This document shows, in pieces, positions 1 to 13,910 of a stretch of 64,000 nt of DNA. The stretch spans positions 1 through 64,000 of the forward strand of contig JAYJMR010000067.1 in assembly GCA_037074705.1 (NCBI GenBank), written 5' to 3'. The position numbers and the translations under genes are program-made. Position 1 is the stretch's first letter. Every line of letters starts with the position of its first letter. This DNA is from Zhengitettix transpicula. Its lineage: Eukaryota; Arthropoda; Insecta; Orthoptera; Tetrigidae. The notes under the pieces were generated by a model. That model saw only the letters and a program-made list of their open reading frames with translations. It made no database searches and was not told where the DNA came from.

Positions 1-481
1 TGACTAATTTTTAAAAAGAACGAGTCATTTATTATGAAATAAGACTTTGTTATTTGAAGATTCTTGGTTGGTGAAATTCCAAACTTGTCGTCGAAACGTC
101 GAAATATTACGATATATTAATTAATATTAATGGATTAAGATTTTAGAAGTGCAGGTTTTAGTAATTTTTATAAAGAACGAGTCATTTATTATGAAATAAG
201 ACTTTGTTATTTGAAGATTCTTGGATGGTGAAATTCCAAACTTCTCGTCGAAATATTACGGTATATTAATTAATATTAATAGATTAAGATTTTAGAAGTG
301 CAGGTTTGAGTAATTTTTATAAAGAACGAGTCATTTATTATGAAATAAGACTTTGTTATTTGAAGATTCTTGGTTGGTGAAATTCCAAACTTGTCGTCGA
401 AACGTCGAAATATTACGATATATTAATTAATATTAATAGATTAAGATTTTAGAAGTGCAGTTTGAGTAATTTTTATAAGAA

Positions 482-1070
482 CGAGTCATTTATTATGAAA
501 TAAGACTTTGTTATTTGAAGATTCTTGGTTGGTGAAATTCCAAACTTGTCGTCGAAACGTCGAAATATTACGATATATTAATTAATATTAATAGATTAAG
601 ATTTTAGAAGTGCAGGTTTGACTAATTTTTAAAAAGAACGAGTCATTTATTATGAAATAAGACTTTGTTATTTGAAGATTCTTGGTTGGTGAAATTCCAA
701 ACTTGTCGTCGAAACGTCGAAATATTACGATATATTAATTAATATTAATGGATTAAGATTTTAGAAGTGCAGGTTTGAGTAATTTTTATAAAGAACGAGT
801 CATTTATTATGAAATAAGACTTTGTTATTTGAAGATTCTTGCTTGGTGAAATTCCAAACTTGTCGTCGAAACGTCGAAATATTACGATATATTAATTAAT
901 ATTAATGGATTAAGATTTTAGAAGTGCAGGTTTGAGTAAGTTTTATAAAGAACGAGTCATTTATTATGAAATAAGACTTTGTTATTTGAAGATTCTTGGT
1001 TGGTGAAATTCCAAACTTGTCGTCGAAACGTCGAAATATTACGATATATTAATTAATATTAATGGAATAA
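482..1070 (+). repeat. Satellite segment with a distant copy at about 24190-24780
   Basis: Three ordered markers (gactaatttttaaaaag at 619, the rare gCttggtg at 841, and ggAAtaag at 1064) recur at 24327, 24549 and 24772. All have the same offset of 23708 bp (151 monomers plus 1 base). This links two stretches of the left array far beyond the local block sizes. Independent changes such as gagtaagtttt at about 937 separate the copies. Confidence 0.75.
639..795 (+). repeat. Representative satellite monomer and its internal motifs
   Basis: One typical 157-bp unit, phased on CGAGTCAT. It holds 42 G/C bases (about 27%) and six CpG dinucleotides, five of them clustered in the middle. Two motifs stand out. 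CGTCGAAA is directly duplicated at 707-714 and 715-722. A perfect 14-bp palindrome, ATATTAATTAATAT, lies at 732-745. A short inverted TTGG...CCAA pair lies just upstream of the CpG cluster. The length is close to one nucleosome core plus a short linker, a common size for centromeric satellites. The phase is arbitrary; no natural unit boundary can be seen. Confidence 0.9.
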
Positions 1071-4000
1071 GATTTTAGAAGTGCAGGTTTGAGTAATTTT
1101 TATAAAGAACGAGTCATTTATTATGAAATAAGACTTTGTTATTTGAAGATTCTTGGTTGGTGAAATTCCAAACTTGTCGTCGAAACGTCGAAATATTACG
1201 ATATATTAATTAATATTAATGGATTAAGATTTTAGAAGTGCAGGTTTGAGTAATTTTTATAAAGAACGAGTCATTTATTATGAAATAAGACTTTGTTATT
1301 TGAAGATTCTTGGTTGGTGAAATTCCAAACTTGTCGTCGAAACGTCGAAATATTACGATATATTAATTAATATTAATGGATTAAGATTTTAGAAGTGCAG
1401 GTTTGAGTAATTTTTATAAAGAACGAGTCATTTATTATGAAATAAGACTTTCTTATTTGAAGATTCTTGGTTGGTGAAATTCCAAACTTGTCGTCGAAAC
1501 GTCGAAATATTACGATATATTAATTAATATTAATGGATTAAGATTTTAGAAGTGCAGGTTTGAGTAATTTTTATAAAGAACGAGTCATTTATTATGAAAT
1601 AAGACTTTGTTATTTGAAGATTCTTGGTTGGTGAAATTCCAAACTTGTCGTCGAAACGTCGAAATATTACGATATATTAATTAATATTAATGGATTAAGA
1701 TTTTAGAAGTGCTGGTTTGAGTAATTTTTATAAAGAACGAGTCATTTATTATAAAATAAGACTTTGTTATTTGAAGATTCTTGGTTGGTGAAATTCCAAA
1801 CTTGTCGTCGAAACGGCGAAATATTACGATATATTAATTAATATTAATGGATTAAGATTTTAGAAGTGCTGGTTTGAGTAATTTTTATAAAGAACGAGTC
1901 ATTTATTATGAAATAAGACTTTGTTATTTGAAGATTCTTGGTTGGTGAAATTCCAAACTTGTCGTCGAAACGTCGAAATATTACGATATATTAATAAATA
2001 TTAATGGATTAAGATTTTAGAAGTGCAGGTTTGAGTAATTTTTATAAAGAACGAGTCATTTATTATGAAATAAGACTTTGTTATTTGAAGATTCTTGGTT
2101 GGTGTTGCTGAAATTCCAAACTTGTCGTCGAAACGTCGAAATATTACGATATATTAATTAATATTAATGGATTAAGATTTTAGATGTGCTGGTTTGAGTA
2201 ATTTTTATAAAGAACGAGTCATTTATTATGAAATAAGACTTTGTTATTTGAAGATTCTTGGTTGGTGAAATTCCAAACTTGTCGTCGAAATGTCGAAATA
2301 TTACGATATATTAATTAATATTAATGGATTAAGATTTTAGAAGTGCAGGTTTGAGTAATTTTTATAAAGAACGAGTCATTTATTATGAAATAAGACTTTG
2401 TTATTTGAAGATTCTTGGTTGGTGAAATTCCAAACTTGTCGTCGAAACGTCGAAATATTACGATATATTAATTAATATTAATGGATTAAGATTTTAGAAG
2501 TGCTGGTTTGAGTAATTTTTATAAAGAACGAGTCATTTATTATGAAATAAGACTTTGTTATTTGAAGATTCTTGGTTGGTGAAATTCCAAACTTGTCGTC
2601 GAAACGTCGAAATATTACGATATATTAATTAATATTAATGGATTAAGATTTTAGAAGTGCAGGTTTGAGTAATTTTTATAAAGATCGAGTCATTTATTAT
2701 GAAATAAGACTTTGTTATTTGAAGATTCTTGGTTGGTGAAATTCCAAACTTGTCGTCGAAACGTCGAAATATTACGATATATTAATTAATATTAATGGAT
2801 TAAGATTTTAGAAGTGCAGGTTTGAGTAATTTTTATAATAAACGAGTCATTTATTATGAAATAAGACTTTGTTATTTGAAGATTCTTGGTTGGTGAAATT
2901 CCAAACTTGTCGTCGAAACGTCGAAATATTACGATATATTAATTAATATTAATGGATTAAGATTTTAGAAGTGCTGGTTTGAGTAATTTTTATAAAGAAC
3001 GAGTCATTTATTATGAAATAAGACTTTGTTATTTGAAGATTCTTGGTTGGTGAAATTCCAAACTTGTCGTCGAAACGTCGAAATATTACGATATATTAAT
3101 TAATATTAATGGATTAAGATTTTAGAAGTGCAGGTTTGAGTAATTTTTATAAAGAACGAGTCATTTATTATGAAATAAGACTTTGTTATTTGAAGATTCT
3201 TGGTTGGTGAAATTCCAAACTTGTCGACGAAAAGTCGAAATATTACGATATATTAATTAATATTAATGGATTAATATTTTAGAAGTGCAGGTTTGAGTAA
3301 TTTTTATAAAGAACGAGTCATTTATTATGAAATAAGACTTTGTTATTTGAAGATTCTTGGTTGGTGAAATTCCAAACTTGTCGTCGAAACGTCGAAATAT
3401 TACGATATATTAATTAATATTAATGGATTAAGATTTTAGAAGTGCTGGTCTGAGTAATTTTTATAAAGAACGAGTCATTTATTATGAAATAAGACTTTGT
3501 TATTTGAAGATTCTTGGTTGGTGAAATTCCAAACTTGTCGTCGAAACGTCGAAATATTACGATATATTAATTAATATTAATGGATTAAGATTTTAGAAGT
3601 GCTGGTTTGAGTAATTTTTATAAAGAACGAGTCATTTATTATGAAATAAGACTTTGATATTTGAAGATTCTTGGTTGGTGAAATTCCAAACTTGTCGTCG
3701 AAACGTCGAAATATTACGATATATTAATTAATATTAATGGATTAAGATTTTAGAAGTGCTGGTTTGAGTAATTTTTATAAAGAACGAGTCATTTATTATG
3801 AAATAAGACTTTGTTATTTGAAGATTCTTGGTTGGAGAAATTCCAAACTTGTCGTCGAAACGTCGAAATATTGTGATATATTAATTAATATTAATGGATG
3901 AAGATTTTAGAAGTGCTGGTTTGAGTAATTTTTATAAAGAACGAGTCATTTATTATGAAATAAGACTTTGTTATTTGAAGATTCTTGGTTGGTGAAATTC

Positions 4001-7000
4001 CAAACTTGTCGTCGAAACGTCGAAATATTGGGATATATTAATTAATATTAATAGATTAAGATTTTAGATGTGCAGGTTTGACTAATTTTTAAAAAGAACG
4101 AGTCATTTATTATGAAATAAGACTTTGTTATTTGAAGATTCTTGGTTGGTGAAATTCCAAACTTGTCGTCGAAACGTCGAAATATTACGATATATTAATT
4201 AATATTAATGGATTAAGATTTTAGAAGTGCAGGTTTTAGTAATTTTTATAAAGAACGAGTCATTTATTATGAAATAAGACTTTGTTATTTGAAGATTCTT
4301 GGATGGTGAAATTCCAAACTTCTCGTCGAAATATTACGGTATATTAATTAATATTAATAGATTAAGATTTTAGAAGTGCAGGTTTGAGTAATTTTTATAA
4401 AGAACGAGTCATTTATTATGAAATAAGACTTTGTTATTTGAAGATTCTTGGTTGGTGAAATTCCAAACTTGTCGTCGAAATGTCGAAATATTACGATATA
4501 TTAATTAATATTAATGGATTAAGATTTTAGAAGTGCTGGTTTGAGTAATTTTTATAAAGAACGAGTCATTTATTATGAAATAAGACTTTGTTATTTGAAG
4601 ATTCTTGGTTGGTGAAATTCCAAACTTGTCGTCGAAATGTCGAAATATTACGATATATTAATTAATATTAATGGATTAAGATTTTAGAAGTGCAGGTTTG
4701 AGTAATTTTTATAAAGAACGAGTCATTTATTATGAAATAAGACTTTGTTATTTGAAGATTCTTGGTTGGTGAAATTCCAAACTTGTCGTCGAAACGTCGA
4801 AATATTACGATATATTAATTAATATTAATGGATTAAGATTTTAGAAGTGCTGGTTTGAGTAATTTTTATAAAGAACGAGTCATTTATTATGAAATAAGAC
4901 TTTGTTATTTGAAGATTCTTGGTTGGTGAAATTCCAAACTTGTCGTCGAAACGTCGAAATATTACGATATATTAATTAATATTAATGGATTAAGATTTTA
5001 GAAGTGCAGGTTTGAGTAATTTTTATAAAGAACGAGTCATTTATTATGAAATAAGACTTTGTTATTTGAAGATTCTTGGTTGGTGAAATTCCAAACTTGT
5101 CGTCGAAACGTCGAAATATTACGATATATTAATTAATATTAATGGATTAAGATTTTAGAAGTGCAGGTTTGAGTAATTTTTATAATAAACGAGTCATTTA
5201 TTATGAAATAAGACTTTTTTATTTGAAGATTCTTGGTTGGTGAAATTCCAAACTTGTCGTCGAAACGTCGAAATATTACGATATATTAATTAATATTAAT
5301 GGATTAAGATTTTAGAAGTGCTGGTTTGAGTAATTTTTATAAAGAAAGAACGAGTCATTTATTATGAAATAAGACTTTGTTATTTGAAGATTCTTGGTTG
5401 GTGAAATTCCAAACTTGTCGTCGAAACGTCGAAATATTACGATATATTAATAATATTAATGGATTAAGATTTTAGAAGTGCAGGTTTGAGTAATTTTATA
5501 AAGAACGAGTCATTTATTATGAAATAAGACTTTGTTATTTGAAGATTCTTGGTTGGTGAAATTCCAAACTTGTCGTCGAAACGTCGAAATATTACGATAT
5601 ATTAATTAATATTAATGGATTAAGATTTTAGAAGTGCAGGTTTGAGTAATTTTTATAAAGAACGAGTCATTTATTATGAAATAAGACTTTGTTATTTGAA
5701 GATTCTTGGTGGTGAAATTCCAAACTTGTCGTCGAAACGTCGAAATATTACGATATATTAATTAATATTAATGGATTAAGATTTTAGAAGTGCTGGTTTG
5801 AGTAATTTTTATAAAGAACGAGTCATTTATTATGAAATAAGACTTTGTTATTTGAAGATTCTTGGTGGTGAAATTCCAAACTTGTCGTCGAAACGTCGAA
5901 ATATTACGATATATTAATTAATATTAATGGATTAAGATTTTAGAAGTGCAGGTTTGAGTAATTTTTATAAAGAACGAGTCATTTATTATGAAATAAGACT
6001 TTGTTATTTTAAGATTCTTGGTTGGTGAAATTCCAAACTTGTCGTCGAAACGTCGAAATATTGGATATATTAATTAATATTAATAGATTAAGATTTTAGA
6101 AGTGCTGGTTTGAGTAATTTTTATAAAGAACGAGTCATTTATTATGAAATAAGACTTTGTTATTTGAAGATTCTTGGTTGGTGAAATTCCAAACTTGTCG
6201 TCGAAACGTCGAAATATTACGATATATTAATTAATATCAATGGATTAAGATTTTAGAAGTGCTGGTTTGAGTAATTTTTATAAAGAACGAGTCATTTATT
6301 ATGAAATAAGACTTTGTTATTTGAAGATTCTTGGTTGGTGAAATTCCAAACTTGTCGTCGAAACGTCGAAATATTACGATATATTAATTAATATTAATGG
6401 ATTAAGATTTTAGAAGTGCAGGTTTGAGTAATTTTTATAAAGAACGAGTCATTTATTATGAAATAAGACTTTGTTATTTGAAGATTCTTGGTTGGTGAAA
6501 TTCCAAACTTGTCGTCGAAACGTCGAAATATTACGATATATTAATTAATATTAATGGATTAAGATTTTAGAAGTGCTGGTTTGAGTAATTTTTATAAAGA
6601 ACGAGTCATTTATTATGAAATAAGACTTTGTTATTTGAAGATTCTTGGTTGGTGAAATTCCAAACTTGTCGTCGAAACGTCGAAATATTACGATATATTA
6701 ATTAATATTAATGGATTAAGATTTTAGAAGTGCTGGTTTGAGTAATTTTTATAAAGAACGAGTCATTTATTATGAAATAAGACTTTGTTATTTGAAGATT
6801 CTTGGTTGGTGAAATTCCAAACTTGTCGTCGAAACGTCGAAATATTACGATATATTAATTAATATTAATGGATTAAGATTTTAGAAGTGCTGGTTTGAGT
6901 AATTTTTATAAAGAACGAGTCATTTATTATGAAATAAGACTTTGTTATTTGAAGATTCTTGGTTGGTGAAATTCCAAACTTGTCGTCGAAACGTCGAAAT

Positions 7001-8490
7001 ACTAAGATATATTAATTAATATTAATGGATTAAGATTTTAGAAGTGCTGGTTTGAGTAATTTTTATAAAGAACGAGTCATTTATTATGAAATAAGACTTT
7101 GTTATTTGAAGATTCTTGGTTGGTGAAATTCCAAACTTGTCGTCGAAACGTCGAAATACTACGATATATTAATTAATATTAATGGATTAAGATTTTAGAA
7201 GTGCTGATTTGAGTAATTTTTATAAAGAACGAGTCATTTATTATGAAATAAGACTTTGTTATTTGAAGATTCTTGGTTGGTGAAATTCCAAACTTGTCGT
7301 CGAAACGTCGAAATATTACGATATATTAATTAATATTAATGGATGAAGATTTTAGAAGAGCTGGTTTGAGTAATTTTTATAAAGAACGAATCATTAATTA
7401 TGAAATAAGACTTTGTTATTTGAAGATTCTTGGTTGGTGAAATTACAAACTTGTCGTCGAAACGTCGAAATATTACGATATATTAATTAATATCAATGGA
7501 TTAAGATTTTAGAAGTGCTGGTTTGAGTAATTTTTATAAAGAACGAGTCATTTATTATGAAATAAGACTTTGTTATTTGAAGATTCTTGGTTGGTGAAAT
7601 TCCAAACTTGTCGTCGAAACGTCGAAATATTACGATATATTAATTAATATTAATGGATTAAGATTTTAGAAATGCAGGTTTGAGTAATTTTTATAAAGAA
7701 CGAGTCATTTATTATGAAATACGACTTTGTTATTTGAAGATTCTTGGTTGGTGAAATTCCAAACTTGTCGTCGAAACGTCGAAATATTACGATATATTAA
7801 TTAATATTAATGGATTAAGATTTTAGAAGTGCTGGTTTGAGTAATTTTTATAAAGAACGAGTCATTTATTATGAAATAAGACTTTGTTATTTGAAGATTC
7901 TTGGTTGGTGAAATTCTTAACTTGTCGTCGAAACGTCGAAATATTACGATATATTAATTAATATTAATGGATTAAGATTTTAGAAGTGCTGGTTTGAGTA
8001 ATTTTTATAAAGAACGAGTCATTTATTATGAAATAAGACTTTGTTATTTGAAGATTCTTGGTTGGTGAAATTCCAAACTTGTCGTCGAAACGTCGAAATA
8101 CTAAGATATATTAATTAATATTAATGGATTAAGATTTTAGAAGTGCTGGTTTGAGTAATTTTTATAAAGAACGAGTCATTTATTATGAAATAAGACTTTG
8201 TTATTTGAAGATTCTTGGTTGGTGAAATTCCAAACTTGTCGTCGAAACGTCGAAATACTACGATATATTAATTAATATTAATGGATTAAAATTTTAGAAG
8301 TGCTGATTTGAGTAATTTTTATAAAGAACGAGTCATTTATTATGAAATAAGACTTTGTTATTTGAAGATTCTTGGTTGGTGAAATTCCAAACTTGTCGTC
8401 GAAACGTCGAAATATTACGATATATTAATTAATATTAATGGATGAAGATTTTAGAAGTGCTGGTTTGAGTAATTTTTATAAAGAACGAAT
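7001..8490 (+). repeat. Higher-order tandem duplication, 7 monomers (1099 bp)
   Basis: Four rare variants recur in the same order exactly 1099 bp (7 x 157) apart: actaag at 7001 and 8100, actacg at 7158 and 8257, gtgctgattt at 7201 and 8300, and gaacgaatc at 7384 and 8483. This is a tandem 7-monomer unit, with a full first copy and at least three monomers of the second. A few later private changes separate the copies, such as gaagagctgg near 7354. Confidence 0.85.
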
Positions 8491-9880
8491 CATTTATTAT
8501 GAAATAAGACTTTGTTATTTGAAGATTCTTGGTTGGTGAAATTCCAAACTTGTCGTTGAAACGTCGAAATATTACGATATATTAAATAATTTTAATGGAT
8601 TAAGATTTTAGAAGTGCAGGTTTGAGTAATTTTTATAAAGAACGAGTCATTTATTATGAAATAAGACTTTGTTATTTGAAGATTCTTGGTTGGTGAAATT
8701 CCAAACTTGTCGTCGAAACGTCGAAATATTACGATATATTAATTAATATTAATGGATTAAGATTTTAGAAGTGCAGGTTTGAGTAATTTTTATAAAGAAC
8801 GAGTCATTTATTATGAAATAAGACTTTGTTATTTGAAGATTCTTGGTTGGTGAAATTCCAAACTTGTCGTCGAAACGTCGAAATATTACGATATATTAAT
8901 TAATATTAATAGATTAAGATTTTAGAAGTGCAGGTTTGACTAATTTTTAAAAAGAACGAGTCATTTATTATGAAATAAGACTTTGTTATTTGAAGATTCT
9001 TGGTTGGTGAAATTCCAAACTTGTCGTCGAAACGTCGAAATATTTTGATATATTAATTAATATTAATAGATTAAGATTTTAGAAGTGCTGGTTTGAGTAA
9101 TTTTTATAAAGAACGAGTCATTTATTATGAAATAAGACTTTGTTATTTGAAGATTCTTGGTTGGAGAAATTCCAAACTTGTCGTCGAAACGTCGAAATAT
9201 TATGATATATTAATTAGTATTAATAGATTAAGATTTTAGAAGTGCAGGTTTGAGTAATTTTTATAAAGAACGAGTCATTTATTATGAAATAAGACTTTGT
9301 TATTTGAAGATTCTTGGTTGGTGAAATTCCAAACTTGTCGTCGAAACGTCGAAATATTACGATATATTAATTAATATTAATGGATTAAGATTTTAGAAGT
9401 GCAGGTTTGAGTAATTTTTATAAAGAACGAGTCATTTATTATGAAATAAGACTTTGTTATTTGAAGATTCTTGGTTGGTGAAATTCCAAACTTGTCGTCG
9501 AAACGTCGAAATATTACGATATATTAATTAATATTAATGGATTAAGATTTTAGAAGTGCAGGTTTGAGTAATTTTTATAAAGAACGAGTCATTTATTATG
9601 AAATAAGACTTTGTTATTTGAAGATTCTTGGTTGGTGAAATTCCAAACTTGTCGTCGAAACGTCGAAATATTACGATATATTAATTAATATTAATGGATT
9701 AAGATTTTAGAAGTGCAGGTTTGAGTAATTTTTATAAAGAACGAGTCATTTATTATGAAATAAGACTTTGTTATTTGAAGATTCTTGGTTGGTGAAATTC
9801 CAAACTTGTCGTCGAAACGTCGAAATATTACGATATATTAATTAATATTAATAGATTAAGATTTTAGAAGTGCAGGTTTG

Positions 9881-12800
9881 ATTAATTTTTAAAAAGAACG
9901 AGTCATTTATTATGAAATAAGACTTTGTTATTTGAAGATTCTTGGTTGGTGAAATTCCAAACTTGTCGTCGAAACGTTGAAATATTTTGATATATTAATT
10001 AATATTAATAGATTAAGATTTTAGAAGTGCAGGTTTGAGTAATTTTTATAAAGAACGAGTCATTTATTATGAAAAAAGACTTTGTTATTTGAAGATTCTT
10101 GGTTGGTGAAATTCCAAACTTGTCGTCGAAACGTCGAAATATTACGATATATTAATTAATATTAATGGATTAAGATTTTAGAAGTGCAGGTTTGAGTAAT
10201 TTTTATAAAGAACGAGTCATTTATTATGAAATAAGACTTTGTTATTTGAAGATTCTTGGTTGGTGAAATTCCAAACTTGTCGTCGAAACGTCGAAATATT
10301 ACGATATATTAATTAATATTAATAGATTAAGATTTTAGAAGTGCAGGTTTGATTAATTTTTAAAAAGAACGAGTCATTTATTATGAAATAAGACTTTGTT
10401 ATTTGAAGATTCTTGGTTGGTGAAATTCCAAACTTGTTGTCGAAACGTTGAAATATTTTGATATATTAATTAATATTAATAGATTAAAATTTTAGAAGTG
10501 CTGGTTTGAGTAATTTTTATAAAGAACGAGTCATTTATTATGAAATAAGACTTTGTTATTTGAAGATTCTTGGTTGGTGAAATTCCAAACTTGTCGTCGA
10601 AACGTCGAAATATTATGATATATTAATTAGTATTAGTAGATTAAAATTTTAGAAGTGCAGGTTTGAGTAATTTTTATAAAGAACGAGTCATTTATTATGA
10701 AATAAGACTTTGTTATTTGAAGATTCTTGGTTGGTGAAATTCCAAACTTGTCGTCGAAACGTCGAAATATTACGATTTATTAATTAATATTAATGGATTA
10801 AGATTTTAGAAGTGATGGTTTGAGTAATTTTTATAAAGAACGAGTCATTTATTATGAAATAAGACTTTGTTATTTGAAGATTCTTGGTTGGTGAAATTCC
10901 AAACTTGTCGTCGAAACGTCGAAATATTACGATATATTAATTAATATTAATGGATTAAGATTTTAGAAGTGCTGGTTTGAGTAATTTTTATATAGAACGA
11001 GTCATTTATTATGAAATAAGACTTTGTTATTTGAAGATTCTTGGTTGGTGAAATTCCAAACTTGTCGTCGAAACGTCGAAATATTACGATATATTAATTA
11101 ATATTAATGGATTAAGATTTTAGAAGTGCAGGTTTGAGTAATTTTTATAAAGAACGAGTCATTTATTATGAAATAAGACTTTGTTATTTGAAGATTCTTG
11201 GTTGGTGAAATTCCAAACTTGTCGTCGAAACGTCGAAATATTACGATATATTAATTAATATTAATGGATTAAGATTTTAGAAGTGCTGGTTTGAGTAATT
11301 TTTATAAAGAACGAGTCATTTATTATGAAATAAGACTTTGTTATTTGAAGATTCTTGGTTGGTGATATTCCAAACTTGTCGTCGAAACGTCGAAATATTA
11401 CGATATATTAATTAATATTAATGGATTAAGATTTTAGAAGTGCTGGTTTGAGTAATTTTTATAAAGAACGAGTCATTTATTATGAAATAAGACTTTGTTA
11501 TTTGAAGATTCTTGGTTGGTGAAATTCCAAACTTGTCGTCGAAACGTCGAAATATTACGATATATTAATTAATATTAATGGATTAAGATTTTAGAAGTGC
11601 AGGTTTGAGTAATTTTTATAAAGAACGAGTCATTTATTATGAAATAAGACTTTGTTATTTGAAGATTCTTGGTTGGTGAAATTCCAAACTTGTCGTCGAA
11701 ACGTCGAAATATTACGATATATTAATTAATATTAATAGATTAAGATTTTAGAAGTGCAGGTTTGATTAATTTTTAAAAAGAACGAGTCATTTATTATGAA
11801 ATAAGACTTTGTTATTTGAAGATTCTTGGTTGGTGAAATTCCAAACTTGTCGTCGAAACGTTGAAATATTTTGATATATTAATTAATATTAATAGATTAA
11901 GATTTTAGAAGTGCAGGTTTGAGTAATTTTTATAAAGAACGAGTCATTTATTATGAAATAAGACTTTGTTATTTGAAGATTCTTGGTTGGTGAAATTCCA
12001 AACTTGTCGTCGAAACGTCGAAATATTACGATATATTAATTAATATTAATGGATTAAGATTTTAGAAGTGCAGGTTTGAGTAATTTTTATAAAAGCACGA
12101 GTCATTTATTATGAAATAAGACTTTGTTATTTGAAGATTCTTGGTTGGTGAAATTCCAAACTTGTCGTCGAAACGTCGAAATATTACGATATATTAATTA
12201 ATATTAATAGATTAAGATTTTAGAAGTGCAGGTTTGATTAATTTTTAAAAAGAACGAGTCATTTATTATGAAATAAGACTTTGTTATTTGAAGATTCTTG
12301 GTTGGTGAAATTCCAAACTTGTCGTCGAAACGTTGAAATATTTTGATATATTAATTAATATTAATAGATTAAAATTTTAGAAGTGCTGGTTTGAGTAATT
12401 TTTATAAAGAACGAGTCATTTATTATGAAATAAGACTTTGTTATTTGAAGATTCTTGGTTGGTGAAATTCCAAACTTGTCGTCGAAACGTCGAAATATTA
12501 TGATATTTTAATTAGTATTAGTAGATTAAAATTTTAGAAGTGCAGGTTTGAGTAATTTTTATAAAGAACGAGTCATTTATTATGAAATAAGACTTTGTTA
12601 TTTGAAGATTCTTGGTTGGTGAAATTCCAAACTTGTCGTCGAAACGTCGAAATATTACGATTTATTAATTAATATTAATGGATTAAGATTTTAGAAGTGA
12701 TGGTTTGAGTAATTTTTATAAAGAACGAGTCATTTATTATGAAATAAGACTTTGTTATTTGAAGATTCTTGGTTGGTGAAATTCCAAACTTGTCGTCGAA

Positions 12801-12890
12801 ACGTCGAAATATTACGATATATTAATTAATATTAATGGATTAAGATTTTAGAAGTGCTGGTTTGAGTAATTTTTATATAGAACGAGTCAT
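9881..12890 (+). repeat. Higher-order tandem duplication, 12 monomers (1884-1885 bp)
   Basis: The marker gATTAATTTTTaaaaag occurs at 9881 and 10352 (3 monomers apart) and again at 11765 and 12237. The rare gtgATgg occurs at 10812 and 12697, and tATAgaacga at 10991 and 12876. Offsets are 1884 to 1885 bp, that is 12 x 157, with the extra base explained by an insertion near 12094 (aaaagcacgag). Both copies also share a monomer with tattagtagattaaaatttt. This is the youngest-looking tandem block in the left array. Confidence 0.88.
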
Positions 12891-13910
12891 TTATTATGAA
12901 ATAAGACTTTGTTATTTGAAGATTCTTGGTTGGTGAAATTCCAAACTTGTCGTCGAAACGTCGAAATATTACGATATATTAATTAATATTAATGGATTAA
13001 GATTTTAGAAGTGCAGGTTTGAGTAATTTTTATAAAGAACGAGTCATTTATTATGAAATAAGACTTTGTTATTTGAAGATTCTTGGTTGGTGAAATTCCA
13101 AACTTGTCGTCGAAACGTCGAAATATTACGATATATTAATTAATATTAATGGATTAAGATTTTAGAAGTGCTGGTTTGAGTAATTTTTATAAAGAACGAG
13201 TCATTTATTATGAAATAAGACTTTGTTATTTGAAGATTCTTGGTTGGTGAAATTCCAAACTTGTCGTCGAAACGTCGATATATTACGATATATTAATTAA
13301 TATTAATGGATGAAGATTTTAGAAGTGCTGGTTTGAGTAATTTTTATAAAGAACGAATCATTTATTATGAAATAAGACTTTGTTATTTGAAGATTCTTGG
13401 TTGGTGAAATTCCAAACTTGTCGTCGAAACGTCGAAATATTATGATATATTAATTAATATTAATAGATTAAGATTTTAGAAGTGCAGGTTTGAGTAATTT
13501 TTATAAAGAACGAATCATTTATTATGAAATAAGACTTTGTTATTTGAAGATTCTTGGTTGGTGAAATTCCAAACTTGTCGTCGAAACGTCGAAATATTAT
13601 GATATATTAATTAGTATTAATAGATTAAGATTTTAGAAGTGCTGGTTTGAGTAATTTTTATAAAGAACGAGTCATTTATTATGAAATAAGACTTTGTTAT
13701 TTGAAGATTCTTGGTTGGTGAAATTCCAAACTTGTCGTCGAAACGTCGAAATATTACGATATATTAATTAATATTAATGGATTAAGATTTTAGAAGTGCA
13801 GGTTTGAGTAATTTTTATAAAGAACGAGTCATTTATTATGAAATAAGACTTTGTTATTTGAAGATTCTTGGTTGGTGAAATTCCAAACTTGTCGTCGAAA
13901 CGTCGAAATA

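Larger units (their letters stand above)
1..4473 (+). repeat. Higher-order duplication, 26 monomers (offset 4078 bp)
   Basis: The segment 1 to about 395 recurs at 4079 to about 4473. Both carry tgactaatttttaaaaag at their start (1 and 4079). Both also carry the same odd second monomer, which has CTTCTCG and a missing 8-bp CGTCGAAA copy followed by ACGGTATATT (241 and 4319). The offset of 4078 equals 26 x 157 minus 4, and the deficit matches visible indels in between (-8, -2, +6 bp). The copies separate at about 400/4478, where a C/T difference appears. The left end of the first copy lies outside the window. Confidence 0.85.

Noticed and set aside
639..795. CENP-B box in the monomer (reverse strand TTCGACGTTTCGACG region)
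   Set aside because: The TTCG start is there, but the central A and the CGGG end of the consensus are missing.
771..795. TATA-box promoter from tttttataaag in each monomer
   Set aside because: Such a string is expected in AT-rich DNA, and no gene or other core element follows it.
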